From assembly GCF_016865525.2 (NCBI RefSeq), contig NZ_CP075169.1:1922337-1986336 (forward strand): DNA of 64,000 bases. The letters are read 5' to 3'. The first letter of the stretch is position 1; each line of letters begins with the position of its first letter. The notes beneath the pieces were generated by a model, which had not been told where the DNA came from, did no database searches, and saw only the letters and a list, made by a program, of their open reading frames with translations. This document shows, one piece after another, positions 28,887 through 39,275 of this stretch. This stretch comes from Sodalis ligni (GTDB lineage Bacteria; Pseudomonadota; Gammaproteobacteria; Enterobacterales; Enterobacteriaceae). A program made the translations under genes and the position numbers.

Positions 28887-28974
28887 TTCCCATAACGATA
28901 AAGCAAGAGGCATAAAAGATTTTTCGTTTCGCTCGCCACGGCGCGGGCACCGCCCGGCCGTGGAAAAAAAGATT

Positions 28975-30021
28975 TCAATACTTAACCGACCAGTTCAGGC
29001 TTTGGCCCGCAAGAAAAGGCACCAGCATGATATCCCCCAGGGAGATTTGTTCCGGCTGGGTTTCCGGCCTGCGGTGCAGTTCGATAAAATCACCATTGAC
29101 GGGCAATCCGTAGAACCGCGGACCGTTCAGGGAACAAAACGCTTCAAAATGCTCCAGCGCGTCAATCTCTTCAAATACCGTGGCATATGCGGCCAGCGCG
29201 GCGGGGGCGTTGAATACGCCGGCACAGCCGCAGTCGTTTTCTTTTCGCTGACGCAGATGGGGCGCCGAGTCGGTACCGAGGAAAATGCGATCGCAACCGC
29301 TTGCCACCGCCTGGCGAAGCGCCTCCTGGTGCGTATTGCGTTTGAGGATCGGCAGGCAATAGAGGTGCGGACGGATTCCTCCCACCAGCATATGGTTGCG
29401 GTTAAACATCAGATGCTGCGGGGTGACGGTTGCCGCCAAAAAACGATCGCCGGCCAGTACATACTGGGCCGCTTCGCGGGTGGTGATATGCTCGCAGACT
29501 ATTTTCAGCCTGGGAAAGCGGCGCCGTATCGGCTCCAATACCGTCTCGATGAACCGTGCTTCCCTATCGAATATATCGATTTCCGCCGCGGTGACTTCGC
29601 CGTGAATCAGCAGCGGCATGCCGTTTTCTTCCATGGCCTCGAACAGGGGATAGATGCCGGTGATTTTTGTCACGCCATGGCTTGAGTTGGTGGTGGCGTT
29701 GGCCGGATAGAGTTTGGCGGCGGTAAACACCCCCTGGCGGAACCCCGCTATCAATTCCTCCGGCGCCTGCGTATCAGTGAGATAGCAGGTCATTAACGGC
29801 TGGAAATGATGGCCATCGGGGACTGCCGCCAGAATCCGCTCACGGTAAGCGATGGCCTGGGAAACGGAGGTGACGGGGGGCGTCAGATTCGGCATGACGA
29901 TGGCCCGGCCGAAGATACGGCTGGTATAGGGCAGCACCGTGCTCAGCATCTCGTCATCACGCAAATGCAGATGCCAGTCATCAGGGCGGCGGATATGGAG
30001 TATTGCGGGCTGTGCGGTCAT
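28975..30021 (-). CDS. pyrC: Dihydroorotase PyrC
   Basis: Zinc metalloenzyme of pyrimidine synthesis that cyclises carbamoyl aspartate to dihydroorotate. 348 aa. Zinc ligands visible: HLHLRD near residue 17, the carboxylated lysine in [13 protein letters not shown], His in LIHGEV and CEHITT, and Asp in LGTDSAPH. Upstream of the ATG the leader reads GGAGTCTCTCC, so the Shine-Dalgarno can pair with its own flank; in E. coli such a hairpin mediates CTP-dependent start-site regulation of pyrC. Here pyrC lies next to rne, whereas in E. coli flagellar and other genes lie between them. Confidence 0.95.
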   Translation of the reverse strand: MTAQPAILHIRRPDDWHLHLRDDEMLSTVLPYTSRIFGRAIVMPNLTPPVTSVSQAIAYRERILAAVPDGHHFQPLMTCYLTDTQAPEELIAGFRQGVFTAAKLYPANATTNSSHGVTKITGIYPLFEAMEENGMPLLIHGEVTAAEIDIFDREARFIETVLEPIRRRFPRLKIVCEHITTREAAQYVLAGDRFLAATVTPQHLMFNRNHMLVGGIRPHLYCLPILKRNTHQEALRQAVASGCDRIFLGTDSAPHLRQRKENDCGCAGVFNAPAALAAYATVFEEIDALEHFEAFCSLNGPRFYGLPVNGDFIELHRRPETQPEQISLGDIMLVPFLAGQSLNWSVKY

Positions 30022-30136
30022 GGGGAGAGACTCCGGCTATTGAAGTATGTGCATAAAAAATCAATGTCAGATTAAGGGGTACAAGAATAAGCGGAATAGA
30101 CGGCAGATGCATTAATTAGTTGGCGTCGATGACGGT

Positions 30137-30165
30137 ATAAAAAAAGACCCGCCGGAGCGGGTCTT
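30137..30165 (-). terminator. rne terminator
   Basis: Read leftward: AAGACCCGC, loop TCCG, GCGGGTCTT, then TTTTT and TATACC. The stem (30157-30165 with 30144-30152) is 9 bp and lies 20 bp after the rne stop codon. A textbook Rho-independent terminator. Confidence 0.85.
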
Positions 30166-30184
30166 GCAACGTTACGGTAAGGCG

Positions 30185-33100
30185 TTACTCTTTATCATCG
30201 GGCAGCGCAGGTTTTGCCGCGGGTGCGGCGGCATGCGTTACCGCGGCATGGCCGCCGGCCGCGCCCGGTCCTTCAAAGTGGTAATCCGGACGGTGCCACT
30301 CGCCGGGTTTTTCCGCCGGCGGCACATAAACCGGTGCGGGAGCCTTGGTCATAGGCGCGCTCACGTGATGTTTAAAACGCGGCTGTGCGTCGGCAATGGC
30401 AGCGGGCGAATCACTACCAGGCGTACCTTGGGTTTCCGCAGAGGCGTTCCCAGCGGCCGGTTCGGCCGGCAGGTCGGCCACCTTGCTTAACGCGGGCTCC
30501 GCCGATTCGGCCGCCGGGACCGGTGTCGCCGGATTCAGGTCCGGCTCCGTCGTTTTGCGGGAGAGCTGGCTGGCGACAATGGTATCGTCCGAAAGGTATT
30601 GCACAGCCACCGGCGGCTTCGCGGCGATAACATCCGCTGCGGGAGCGTTCCCTTCAGGTTGAGCGGGGGGCGTTGCAGCAGCCGGAATAGCGTTGCTTCT
30701 TTCAGGGATAACCGAACCGGTAACGATCGGCTGGTTGACCACCGGCACTGGCGCGGGCTGAGCCGATGTATCGGCGTCCGCTTCGGGGATAACCGAACCG
30801 GTGACAATCGGCTGGGTAACGGCGGGAGCCGGTTGGGCGGACGTGTTCGCGTCGGATTCACCGGATTCAGCCGCCGAAGCGGGCTGGGCAGAAGCATCCG
30901 AATTGCCGGTTTCGGCCGCCGGAGCGGACTGTGCGGGCGCATTGATATCAGCTTTGCCGGTTTCAGCCGCCGGAGCGGACTGTGCGGGCGCATCGATACC
31001 GGATTCACCGGTTTCCACCGCCGGAGCGGACTGTGCGGGCGCATTGATACCGGATTCGCCGGTTTCCACCGCCGGAGCGGACTGTGCGGGCGCAATGATA
31101 TCAGCTTCGCCGGTTTCCACCGCCGGAGCGGACTGTACGGGCGCAATGATATCAGCTTCGCCGGTTTCCACCGCCGGAGCGGACTGTACGGGCGCATCGA
31201 TATCGGCTTCGCCGGTTTCAGCCGCCGGAGCGGACTGTACGGGCGCATCGATATCGGCTTCGCCGGTTTCAGCCGCCGGAGCGGACCGGACCGAGGCAGT
31301 GATATCGGTATGCTCTGGCTCTTCGTCGTCAAAGGAGACCTCATCGGAACGATTCGCCGCGGACGAGACGGATTTTACGCTGCCGTAAGGTTCGTCGGTC
31401 ATGATCTCAGCCGGCTTGGCGGCGGATAACATCGCCCATGATCCGGGATGATCCTCGTCTTTGATTACCGAGGGGACTTCATCGACGGCGGCTTGCTGTA
31501 CCGGGGTGGCATGCTGCGGCACCACCGTTGTCGCGGGACGTTCCCGGGCCGACAGAGGTTCGGACAGCATTACGCCATTCCGGTCATCCCCGGTCAGGGG
31601 TTCCAGCTCTTCCAGCGGCGCAACGGGCGAAAGCTCGAAACGTTCGACGGGCGTTACCGGATAACTGATCCAGACTTTACCGGACGCCATTTCCGGCGAC
31701 ATCACCGCACTGCTCAGGGGGACCGGTGATTGAGCCAGATAGCGCTCGTCACGATAGCGGCGACGGCGTTGGCCGCTGACCCGCAAATGGCGGGGCGATC
31801 GGCGGGAGCGGCGGGGCAGGCCCGTTTCGTTATTGTTACGACCGTTATCGCTGTAATTTTCCGCGGATGAGTTGTCCTGAACATCCGCCAGAACGGGCAG
31901 CGGCGTCTCATGGCTTTCCTGCACCGGAGCGGCGTAGGACGCCTCGGTGACCTCTGGTGCGCTGCTTTCAGCGGCGGGATCGGTAACACGGATTTTTGCG
32001 TAAGGTTACGACGGGGCCGGCGCGGCATGACCGGCGTCGGCTGGTCGTCCTCATTCACCGTCTCGACGATGTCAGCGGGCTCTTCAACGGGCAGCGGCTT
32101 CGCTTCCTGCTGCGGCGCCTGGCGTTTATCATCCTGGCGTCGGCGCGGGCGATCGCTCCGGGGTTCGCGACGCGGCGCAGGCTGGGCCTCGGTTGGAATC
32201 TGCTCCCCGATTTCATCAATGATCTCCGTCTCGACGGGAGCATTCTGACGTTTGCCTTTGCGCGCTTCATCACGGCGATCCCGCGGTTCCCGCGACTCGC
32301 GAGGTTCGCGAGGCTGCCGTCCTTCCTGCGGCGCGCGGGCTTCGCGTTCGCCGTTACGGTCGCGGCGCACGTTCTGACGACGCTGCCCCCGGCCTCCCTG
32401 ACGGCGCGGAGTCTCGGACTCTTCGGCGACGGCCTGTTCCACCGGCTCCGCGGGTTTTACTTCTTCTTCCGCCGGGGCGCTGAACCAGCCTTTAATCCGG
32501 CTGACGGCGCGGCTCAGCAAACCGGCGGAGGCCGGCGCGGCGGTCACGGCACGGGCGGGCGCGGCAACGATATCCGCCGCGGCCGGGGCCGGTTCCTTAA
32601 TGGCCGTGTCGCTGGCGATGGGCGGGGAATCCGGCATGACGAATGCGGCCAGTGCCGGCTGCTCGGGCAGCTTGCGTTCGGCCGCGGGCTCTTCGGACGG
32701 CTGAGCCATTTCCGCTTCGTGCAGCTGCGGCAGCAGATAGCTTAACGTCGGCGCTTCTTCGCCCTTGCGGACGCGCAAAACGGCGTAATGCGGCGTCTGC
32801 ATCTGATCGTGGGGAACAATCACGGCGCGTACGCCGCCCTGGCGCTTCTCGATGGCATTCACCGAATCGCGTTTCTCGTTGAGCAGGTAAGAGGCGATTT
32901 GCACCGGCACGATGGCGTGGACTTCGTGGGTATTCTCTTTTAGCGCCTCTTCTTCAATCAGGCGCAAAATGGAAAGCGACAGCGATTCGTTATCGCGGAT
33001 GGTACCGGTGCCGCCGCAGCGCGGGCAGACGTGGTGACTGGATTCTCCCAATGAGGGGCTCAGTCGCTGGCGGGACAGCTCAAGTAAACCGAAGCGGGAG

Positions 33101-34236
33101 ATGCGGCCGATTTGTATCCTGGCGCGATCCTGGCGCACTGATTCCCGCAGGCAGTTTTCGACTTCACGCTGATGGCGTACCGGCGTCATATCGATAAAAT
33201 CGATGACGATCAGGCCGCCGAGATCCCGCAGGCGAAGCTGGCGGGCGATTTCATCCGCTGCCTCCAGATTGGTATTGAATGCGGTTTCCTCAATATCGCC
33301 GCCGCGAGTGGAGCGCGCGGAGTTGATATCGATGGCGGTCAGCGCCTCGGTGGAGTCAATAACAATCGAACCGCCCGAAGGCAGGCGTACTTCACGCTGG
33401 AAAGCGGATTCGATTTGCGATTCGATTTGATAATGGCTGAACAACGGAATCTCGCCGCTGTACAATTTGATCTTGCTGCTGAAATCCGGACGGCCCAGAG
33501 AGGCGATGTGTTCCTTCGCCTTTTCCAGCACGTTGGGATTATCAATCAGGATTTCACCGATATCGGGGCGCAGGTAATCGCGGAAAGCCCGGACGATCAC
33601 GTTGCTCTCCTGATGAATCAGAAACGGCGCCGGCCTGCCTTCGGCGGCTTTTTTAATCGCTTCCCAATGCTTGAGGCGGAAAGCCAGATCCCATTGCAGC
33701 GCATCGGCGGATTTGCCCACCCCGGCGGTACGGACGATAAGCCCCATGCCTTCAGGCAGTTCCAGGGAAGATAGCGCCTCTTTTAGCTCGGTGCGGTCAT
33801 CGCCTTCGATGCGGCGGGAGATCCCGCCGGCGCGAGGGTTGTTCGGCATCAGGACCAGATAGCTGCCGGCCAGGCTGATAAAGGTGGTCAAGGCCGCGCC
33901 TTTGTTACCGCGTTCCTCTTTATCAACCTGGACGATCACTTCCTGTCCTTCCCGCAGCACGTCCTTGATATTGGGCCGGCCGTGGGAGGAATATTGTGCG
34001 GGAAAATACTCGCGGGCGATTTCCTTCAGGGGAAGAAATCCGTGGCGTTCGGCGCCGTAATCCACAAACGCCGCTTCAAGACTGGGTTCGATACGGGTGA
34101 TTTTACCCTTGTAAATATTGGCTTTTTTCTGCTCATGACCGGGGCTTTCAATATCCAGATCGTAGAGCCGCTGGCCGTCTACCAGGGCTACGCGCAACTC
34201 TTCCTGCTGAGTCGCGTTTATTAACATTCTCTTCAT
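30185..34236 (-). CDS. rne: Ribonuclease E; scaffold half frameshifted and repeat-expanded
   Basis: Essential endoribonuclease and degradosome scaffold. The catalytic half is intact: S1 domain ([20 protein letters not shown]), DNase I-like active site ([22 protein letters not shown]) and Zn-link [11 protein letters not shown] at 34236 is the conserved start ([11 protein letters not shown]); an upstream TTG adds two codons. Near residue 747 the frame breaks: the T run 31993-31997 (A run in the gene) is one base short; six A would give NLTQKIRVTD and lead into [26 protein letters not shown], the arginine-rich AR2 region, and the C-terminal PNPase-binding end ([15 protein letters not shown]). 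As written the protein stops at 31714 after about 95 nonsense residues. The restored protein would be about 1350 aa against 1061 in E. coli; much of the excess is a 17-residue repeat array. Confidence 0.9.
30903..31290 (-). repeat. 51-bp tandem repeat array within the rne scaffold region
   Basis: The string GCCGGAGCGGA starts at 30918, 30969, 31020, 31071, 31122, 31173, 31224 and 31275, an exact 51-bp period over eight starts. It encodes a 17-residue unit of the form SAPAxETGExDIxAPxQ (Ala, Pro, Glu and Ser rich). Units differ by a few substitutions, so the array is not fully homogenised. Because 51 is a multiple of three, copy-number change keeps the frame. Further upstream and downstream, looser copies ([12 protein letters not shown]) appear. 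Confidence 0.9.
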
Positions 34237-34242
34237 CTTCAA

Positions 34243-34670
34243 CTTACTCTTTTTTATGCATTGGCATCAGAGCTGCGGGCAAAAAAAACGCAAGACCGGG
34301 TAATCACCGACGGCCCCGTGTCTTGTCGCAATACCGTCAACCTCACGGTTGTCGTCAGCAGAGGGGCGCATTATTTCGGTAGCCTGTTTTCCGAGAGAAA
34401 AACAGCGCTTTTATTGAGGGAATAACGTCTGAAGTCTGTCGCCAGAACGAATTCCTTTTGCCGGCCAAGCTGCAATCCGCAGCCCGCTAACTGCCTGAAT
34501 AATCAATACGTCTTACGCCATTGCCGCGTGTATGGTTAATCAGGCAAATTTAAAAAATTCCACGTTTCTTCGCCTTTACGTAAGCAGCGTGGAAAGTAAA
34601 GACATTATTCCACCGCTGACACACATATAGCAAGGCGACTTTACCTCTCGGCAACAATATTCAGACTTAC
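34243..34670 (-). promoter_or_regulatory. rne 5' untranslated leader (autoregulatory) by position
   Basis: The 595-bp rne-rluC interval is non-coding, as in E. coli, where a roughly 360-nt rne leader forms hairpins that RNase E recognises to control its own mRNA. Here inverted segments such as AACCGTGAGGTTGACGG and GACACGGGGCCGTC (read leftward, 34300-34360) could form the conserved hairpins. Exact transcription start not identified. Assigned by position and hairpin potential. Confidence 0.5.
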
Positions 34671-34673
34671 GGT

Positions 34674-34733
34674 TATACCCGTCATCTTTCAAGCCGAAGC
34701 CGAGTTGGCTGCAACGTGAAAGCTATTGGATAA
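34674..34733. repeat. Internally deleted ERIC element (about 60 bp)
   Basis: Left end TATACCCGTCATCTTTCAAG matches the reverse of an ERIC right end (compare the element at 39276-39402), then GTTGGCTGCAACGTGAAAGC joins directly to the reverse of an ERIC left end (CTGCAAC..GAAAGCT.TTGG). The middle, which carries the usual aagtgactgggg core, is deleted. It lies in the rne-rluC intergenic region, about 100 bp before rluC. Confidence 0.6.
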
Positions 34734-34831
34734 ATATTCCGCCGGCATGGGTCTGCCGAGAGCGCGAAAACAACCCGCAAAACTTTCTTACCGATTAAAG
34801 CACAGTTAAGCACAGAAAAAGGAGTGGCGCT

Positions 34832-35818
34832 ATGCCGACGGTATATTTAGAATCGCCTCCCATGAATGAAAATAATACCGGCGTACAATTTATCACCATT
34901 TCCGCTGACCAGGCCGGCCAGCGAATCGACAATTTTTTGCGTACCCGATTAAAGGGCGTACCGAAAAGCATGATTTATCGCATCGTGCGTAAAGGGGAAG
35001 TGCGGGTCAATAAAAAAAGGGTCAAACCGGAATACAAACTGGAAGACGGCGATGAGCTGCGTATTCCGCCGGTACGCCAATCGGAGCCTGAACAGGCGCC
35101 GGTTTCCGTTCATCTGGACAAGGTGGCGGCCCTGGCGGATGCGGTGCTCTATGAAGACGATCATCTGCTGATTCTCAACAAGCCCTCGGGTACGGCGGTG
35201 CACGGCGGCAGCGGATTAAGCTTCGGCGTTATCGAGGGATTGAGGGCGCTGCGTCCGGCGGCCCATTTTCTTGAGTTGGTGCACCGGCTCGATCGCGATA
35301 CCTCCGGGGTGCTGCTGATTGCCAAAAAACGCTCGGCCCTGAGGCTGCTCCATGAGCAATTGCGCCTCAAGGGCATGCAAAAAGATTATCTGGCGCTGGT
35401 GCGCGGCGAATGGCCGTCCCACAACAAAGCAGTGTCCGCGCCGCTGATTAAAAATATCCTGGCCAGCGGAGAGCGTATCGTACGGGTCGGCATCGAGGGT
35501 AAACCCTCCGAGACGCGCTTTAAAGTGGAAGAGCGGTTTACCCGCGCCACCCTGGTGAAGGCCAGTCCGGTTACCGGCCGCACCCACCAAATCCGTGTGC
35601 ATGCGCAGTTTGCCGGCCATCCCATCGCCTTTGACGATCGGTATGGCGACGCCGAATTCGACCGGTTTCTGAAGGGAACCGGCCTGCACCGGTTATTTCT
35701 CCATGCCGCCGCCTTGCGCTTCGATCATCCCGCCACCGGCGAAACCATGCGTATCGAAGCGCCGCTGGACAATGAACTGCGCCAATGCCTAGCCTATATG
35801 CGGCTTAATCACAAATAG
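34832..35818 (+). CDS. rluC: 23S rRNA pseudouridine synthase RluC
   Basis: Makes pseudouridine at 23S rRNA positions 955, 2504 and 2580. 328 aa. N-terminal S4 RNA-binding domain ([28 protein letters not shown], residues 30-90), then the RluA-family catalytic domain with [12 protein letters not shown] (catalytic Asp) and [20 protein letters not shown]. The start at 34832 follows AAGGAG by 8 nt; a second in-frame ATG at 34862 would give a length closer to E. coli but lacks a site of equal quality. Divergent from rne; its stop overlaps the convergent yceF stop by 10 bp. Confidence 0.94.
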   Translation: MPTVYLESPPMNENNTGVQFITISADQAGQRIDNFLRTRLKGVPKSMIYRIVRKGEVRVNKKRVKPEYKLEDGDELRIPPVRQSEPEQAPVSVHLDKVAALADAVLYEDDHLLILNKPSGTAVHGGSGLSFGVIEGLRALRPAAHFLELVHRLDRDTSGVLLIAKKRSALRLLHEQLRLKGMQKDYLALVRGEWPSHNKAVSAPLIKNILASGERIVRVGIEGKPSETRFKVEERFTRATLVKASPVTGRTHQIRVHAQFAGHPIAFDDRYGDAEFDRFLKGTGLHRLFLHAAALRFDHPATGETMRIEAPLDNELRQCLAYMRLNHK

Positions 35819-36414
35819 CGGGGGCATTGCGCTCCGTCAAGGGGATTAATCCCCTCGTTACGCAGCATGGCCGCCAGGGCGATGAGCGGCAGGCCTATCA
35901 AGCTGTTCGGGTCCCGGCCGTCAAGGGACTGGAACAGGGTGATGCCCAGTCCCTCGCATTTGAACGCACCCGCGCAGTTTAAAGGCTGCTCGGCGTCTAC
36001 GTAACCCTCGATTTCCCGATCCGACAGGCCGCGAAACGTCACCTGGAACGTCTCCACCGTTTGCTGCAGCCGTCCGGTGGCGCTGTTGAGCAAAACCAGG
36101 CCGGTATAGAACGTCACCCTCTTACCGCTGGCGCGTCGAAGCTGTCTGACGGCGTTCTCCCTGCTAAGGGGCTTGCCGGTGATTTCGCCCCCCAGGACGC
36201 AGCACTGATCGGAGCCGATAATCAGGTGGCGCTCATATTTTATCCGCAGCGCGGCGGCCTTGCCGGCGGACAGGCGCAGTACCATATCCCGCGGCGATTC
36301 CCCGGACAGCGGGGCTTCATCTATATCCGGCGCACAGGTGAGAAACGGCAGCCGGAGTTTTTCCAATAGCGCCCGGCGAAAGGGCGAAGAAGAAGCGAGA
36401 ACAATTTTGCACAT
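35809..36414 (-). CDS. yceF: 7-methyl-GTP pyrophosphatase YceF (Maf family)
   Basis: A 201-aa Maf-family nucleotide pyrophosphatase that hydrolyses modified nucleotides such as m7GTP. Motifs: [15 protein letters not shown] at the N-terminus, [21 protein letters not shown], and [21 protein letters not shown] C-terminus (written here in parts). The name follows close agreement with E. coli YceF and synteny with rluC. It is transcribed leftward from the yceD promoter region and overlaps rluC tail-to-tail. Confidence 0.92.
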   Translation of the reverse strand: MCKIVLASSSPFRRALLEKLRLPFLTCAPDIDEAPLSGESPRDMVLRLSAGKAAALRIKYERHLIIGSDQCCVLGGEITGKPLSRENAVRQLRRASGKRVTFYTGLVLLNSATGRLQQTVETFQVTFRGLSDREIEGYVDAEQPLNCAGAFKCEGLGITLFQSLDGRDPNSLIGLPLIALAAMLRNEGINPLDGAQCPRYL

Positions 36415-36516
36415 AAATTTTAATCCGACCGTAGCGTATTTCCCTGACTCATTTTAAACTGTTCGCCGCTCTGGAAGCGAATATTGGTAAAAGGCGCTCA
36501 TAATTAGCCTTTTTCT

Positions 36517-36545
36517 TTGACTCTATGCCGTTACAAAGTTAATAT
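36517..36545 (+). promoter_or_regulatory. Sigma-70 promoter for yceD-rpmF-plsX
   Basis: TTGACT (36517-36522), a 17-bp spacer, and TAATAT (36540-36545). The -10 ends only 9 bp before the yceD ATG (36555), so a start site 6-7 nt downstream would leave a leader of about 2-4 nt. No Shine-Dalgarno is seen before the ATG, which fits leaderless or near-leaderless translation of yceD. Confidence 0.6.
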
Positions 36546-36554
36546 GCGCGCCCT

Positions 36555-37076
36555 ATGCAAAAGGTAAAATTACCCCTGACCATTGATGCGGTACGCGCCG
36601 CTCAGAAACGCCTGGATTATGTTGGTGTCTATGGCTCTGAGCAGGTGAGTCGCGTTGCCGAATCCGTGGTAAGTGTGGATAGCGATGTTCAGGCGGCGTT
36701 ATCGTTCGATATCGATGATCAACGCCTGGCGGTTATCAGGGGCAGCGCGGAGGTGGCGGTCACGCTCACATGCCAGCGCTGCAACCAGCCGTTTGCGCAT
36801 CAGGTACACACGACATTTTGTTTTAGCCCGGTCGTTACCGACGAACAGGCTGAGGCATTGCCGGAAGCGTACGAGGCGGCCTATGTCACCGAATATGGCG
36901 AGGTAGACCTGCTGGCGATGATTGAAGATGAAATTATTCTTTCATTGCCCATCGCACCGGTGCATGATCCTGAACACTGTGAAGTGTCCGACACGGAACA
37001 GGTATTCGGCAAATTGCCGTCCGAGGTTGAAAAACCCAACCCGTTTTCCGTATTAGCCAGTTTAAAGCGTAAGTAA
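36555..37076 (+). CDS. yceD: YceD, 23S rRNA accumulation protein (DUF177)
   Basis: A 173-aa DUF177 protein needed for normal 23S rRNA levels. Zinc-binding CxxC in [10 protein letters not shown] near residue 77, with further conserved [18 protein letters not shown] and the C-terminus [12 protein letters not shown]. Start [20 protein letters not shown] matches E. coli. It is first in the conserved yceD-rpmF-plsX-fab operon and lies 16 bp from rpmF. Confidence 0.92.
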   Translation: MQKVKLPLTIDAVRAAQKRLDYVGVYGSEQVSRVAESVVSVDSDVQAALSFDIDDQRLAVIRGSAEVAVTLTCQRCNQPFAHQVHTTFCFSPVVTDEQAEALPEAYEAAYVTEYGEVDLLAMIEDEIILSLPIAPVHDPEHCEVSDTEQVFGKLPSEVEKPNPFSVLASLKRK

Positions 37077-37092
37077 TCAAGGAGTAAGGTCC

Positions 37093-37263
37093 ATGGCCGT
37101 ACAACAAACCAAGCCGTCCCGTTCCACCCGTGGTATGGGCCGTTCACACGACGCGCTGACCACATCCGCCGTCTCGGTGGATAAAGCCTCCGGTGAAACT
37201 CATCTGCGTCACCATATCACTGCCGACGGTTTCTACCGCGGTCGTAAAGTTATCGCCAAGTAA
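37093..37263 (+). CDS. rpmF: 50S ribosomal protein L32
   Basis: A 56-aa protein starting [20 protein letters not shown] and ending [17 protein letters not shown], unmistakably bL32. One residue shorter than E. coli L32 (57 aa), with the difference in the middle ([15 protein letters not shown]). AAGGAG lies 8 nt before the ATG. It sits between yceD and plsX, the standard arrangement that links ribosome and fatty-acid synthesis. Confidence 0.97.
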   Translation: MAVQQTKPSRSTRGMGRSHDALTTSAVSVDKASGETHLRHHITADGFYRGRKVIAK

Positions 37264-37278
37264 TACAAAGGCGATACA

Positions 37279-38313
37279 TTGATACGTCTAACCCTTGCGT
37301 TAGATGCAATGGGCGGTGATTTCGGTCCCGCCGTTACGGTGCCTGCTGCATTGCAGGCACTGGCTTATCATCCCCAATTAGAGCTGCTGCTGGTCGGCGA
37401 TCCCGCCGCGATAAATCCTTTACTGTCAAAAACAGATTCCGTTCTGCGCGAGCGTCTGACGGTGGTTACCGCTGAATCCGTTATTGCCGGTGACGCTAAA
37501 CCTTCCGTTGCCATCAGGGCCAGTCGCGGCACCTCCATGCGCGTCATGCTGGAACTGATCAAGGAAGGACGGGCGCAGGCCTGCGTCAGCGCCGGGAACA
37601 CCGGTGCGCTGATGGGACTGGCCAAATTGCTGATCAAACCTCTGGAGGGCATCCAGCGCCCGGCGCTGATGACTATATTGCCCCACCAGCAGAAGGGAAA
37701 AACCGTGGTGCTGGATCTGGGCGCCAACGTGGAATGCGACGGGGAGATGCTGGCCCAATTCGCCATTATGGGCGCCGTGGTGGCGGAAGATATCATCGGC
37801 ATTGAAAACCCGCGGGTGGCGCTGCTGAATATCGGCGAGGAAGAAACCAAGGGTCTCGATAATATTCACCAGGCGGCTGTCATACTGCGAAGTATTCCGT
37901 CAATCAATTATATCGGGTATCTTGAAGCCAATGAATTGCTGACCGGAAAGACCGACGTTTTGATTTGTGACGGGTTTGTCGGCAATGTCACGTTAAAGAC
38001 CATGGAAGGGGTGATAAGACTTTTTCTGTCTTTGCTTAAATCCTCAGGGGACGGCGGCAGGCAGAGTTGGTTTATGAAGTTCGCGAAACGTTGGGTGAAA
38101 AAACGTCTCGCCCGCCAATTCGGTCATCTCAATCCCGACCAATACAATGGCGCATGTCTGTTAGGTTTACGTGGTACGGTTATCAAAAGTCACGGCGCGG
38201 CGAATCAGCGCGCGTTCGCCGTCGCGATCGAACAGGCAATGCAAGCGGTGGAGCGGCAGATTCCCGAAAAGATCGCCGCGCGCCTGGATGCGGTATTACC
38301 CAAGAGTGATTAA
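37279..38313 (+). CDS. plsX: Phosphate acyltransferase PlsX
   Basis: Makes acyl-phosphate from acyl-ACP for phospholipid synthesis. 344 aa. [12 protein letters not shown] at the N-terminus, [44 protein letters not shown] and [20 protein letters not shown] are family signatures. The start is TTG at 37279 (TTG ATA CGT CTA), 15 bp after the rpmF stop, with AAAGGCG upstream; no ATG gives the conserved N-terminus. Operon with fabH, 6 bp downstream. Confidence 0.94.
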   Translation: MIRLTLALDAMGGDFGPAVTVPAALQALAYHPQLELLLVGDPAAINPLLSKTDSVLRERLTVVTAESVIAGDAKPSVAIRASRGTSMRVMLELIKEGRAQACVSAGNTGALMGLAKLLIKPLEGIQRPALMTILPHQQKGKTVVLDLGANVECDGEMLAQFAIMGAVVAEDIIGIENPRVALLNIGEEETKGLDNIHQAAVILRSIPSINYIGYLEANELLTGKTDVLICDGFVGNVTLKTMEGVIRLFLSLLKSSGDGGRQSWFMKFAKRWVKKRLARQFGHLNPDQYNGACLLGLRGTVIKSHGAANQRAFAVAIEQAMQAVERQIPEKIAARLDAVLPKSD

Positions 38314-38319
38314 GCGTAC

Positions 38320-39273
38320 ATGTATACAAAGATTCTCGGTACCGGGAGTTATCTGCCGGTGCAAATAAGGTCGAATGCGGACCTGGAAAAAATGGTGGAT
38401 ACCTCCGACGAATGGATTGTGACGCGTACCGGTATTCGTGAACGGCGCATCGCCGGAGTGCACGAAACGGTGTCCACCATGGGTTTTACCGCCGCGCAAC
38501 AGGCTCTCGACATGGCCGGCATCCGGCCGGATCAGGTGGGGCTCATTCTTGTCGCCACCACGTCATCGAGCCATGCCTTTCCCAGTTCGGCATGCGAAAT
38601 CCAGCTTAAATTGGGCATTCGCGATACCGTTTCTTTTGATATCGCGGCGGCTTGCGCGGGTTTCGCCTATGCGCTGAGCGTGGCGGATCAATATATCAAA
38701 AGCGGCGCGGTGGAGTATGCGCTGGTGGTGGGTTCGGATATGCTGAGCCGCACCCTGGATCCCACCGACCGCGGCACGCTGATTCTTTTCGGCGACGGGG
38801 CGGGCGCCGTAGTGCTGGGCCGCAGTGAACAGCCGGGCATTTTGTCCACCCATCTGCATGCGGACGGACGTTATGGCGAGCTGCTGACCTTGCCGTACCA
38901 TAACCGTCTCGATCCCACGGCGCCGGCGTTCCTGACCATGTCGGGCAACGAAGTGTTTAAAGTGGCGGTCACCGAGCTGGCGCACATCGTGGATGAAACC
39001 CTGACCGCCAACCGGCTGGATCGGTCCGAGCTTGACTGGCTGGTGCCCCATCAGGCGAACCTGCGCATCATCGCCGCCACGGCGAAGAGGCTCAATATGA
39101 GCATGGATAAAGTGATAGTCACACTGGATCGTCAGGGCAACACCTCCGCCGCCTCCGTGCCGTTGGCGCTGGACGAAGCGGTGCGTGACGGCCGGATTCA
39201 ACGGGGACAGCTGATTTTGCTTGAAGCTTTCGGCGGCGGCTTTACCTGGGGTTCGGCTCTGATTAGATTTTAA
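38320..39273 (+). CDS. fabH: 3-oxoacyl-ACP synthase III, FabH
   Basis: Condenses acetyl-CoA with malonyl-ACP to start type II fatty-acid synthesis. 317 aa. Catalytic triad visible: Cys112 in AAACAGF, His in VPHQANLRI, Asn in [18 protein letters not shown] at the C-terminus. It is followed by a full ERIC element separating it from fabD. Confidence 0.96.
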   Translation: MYTKILGTGSYLPVQIRSNADLEKMVDTSDEWIVTRTGIRERRIAGVHETVSTMGFTAAQQALDMAGIRPDQVGLILVATTSSSHAFPSSACEIQLKLGIRDTVSFDIAAACAGFAYALSVADQYIKSGAVEYALVVGSDMLSRTLDPTDRGTLILFGDGAGAVVLGRSEQPGILSTHLHADGRYGELLTLPYHNRLDPTAPAFLTMSGNEVFKVAVTELAHIVDETLTANRLDRSELDWLVPHQANLRIIAATAKRLNMSMDKVIVTLDRQGNTSAASVPLALDEAVRDGRIQRGQLILLEAFGGGFTWGSALIRF

Positions 39274-39275
39274 TC

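Noticed and set aside
28936..28963. Hairpin after pyrC as a terminator
   Set aside because: The stem CCACGGC..GCCGTGG is strong, but in the direction of pyrC transcription the T-tract comes before the hairpin instead of after it. It could be a dinI-region structure; not supported as a terminator.
30903..31290. CRISPR array in the 51-bp repeats
   Set aside because: The repeats are contiguous, with no unique spacers, lie inside a coding frame, and no cas gene is nearby.
30535..31429. Repeat-containing ORFs of 269 and 276 aa over the rne array
   Set aside because: They arise because the 51-bp period keeps all six frames open. Only the rne frame continues into conserved RNase E sequence.
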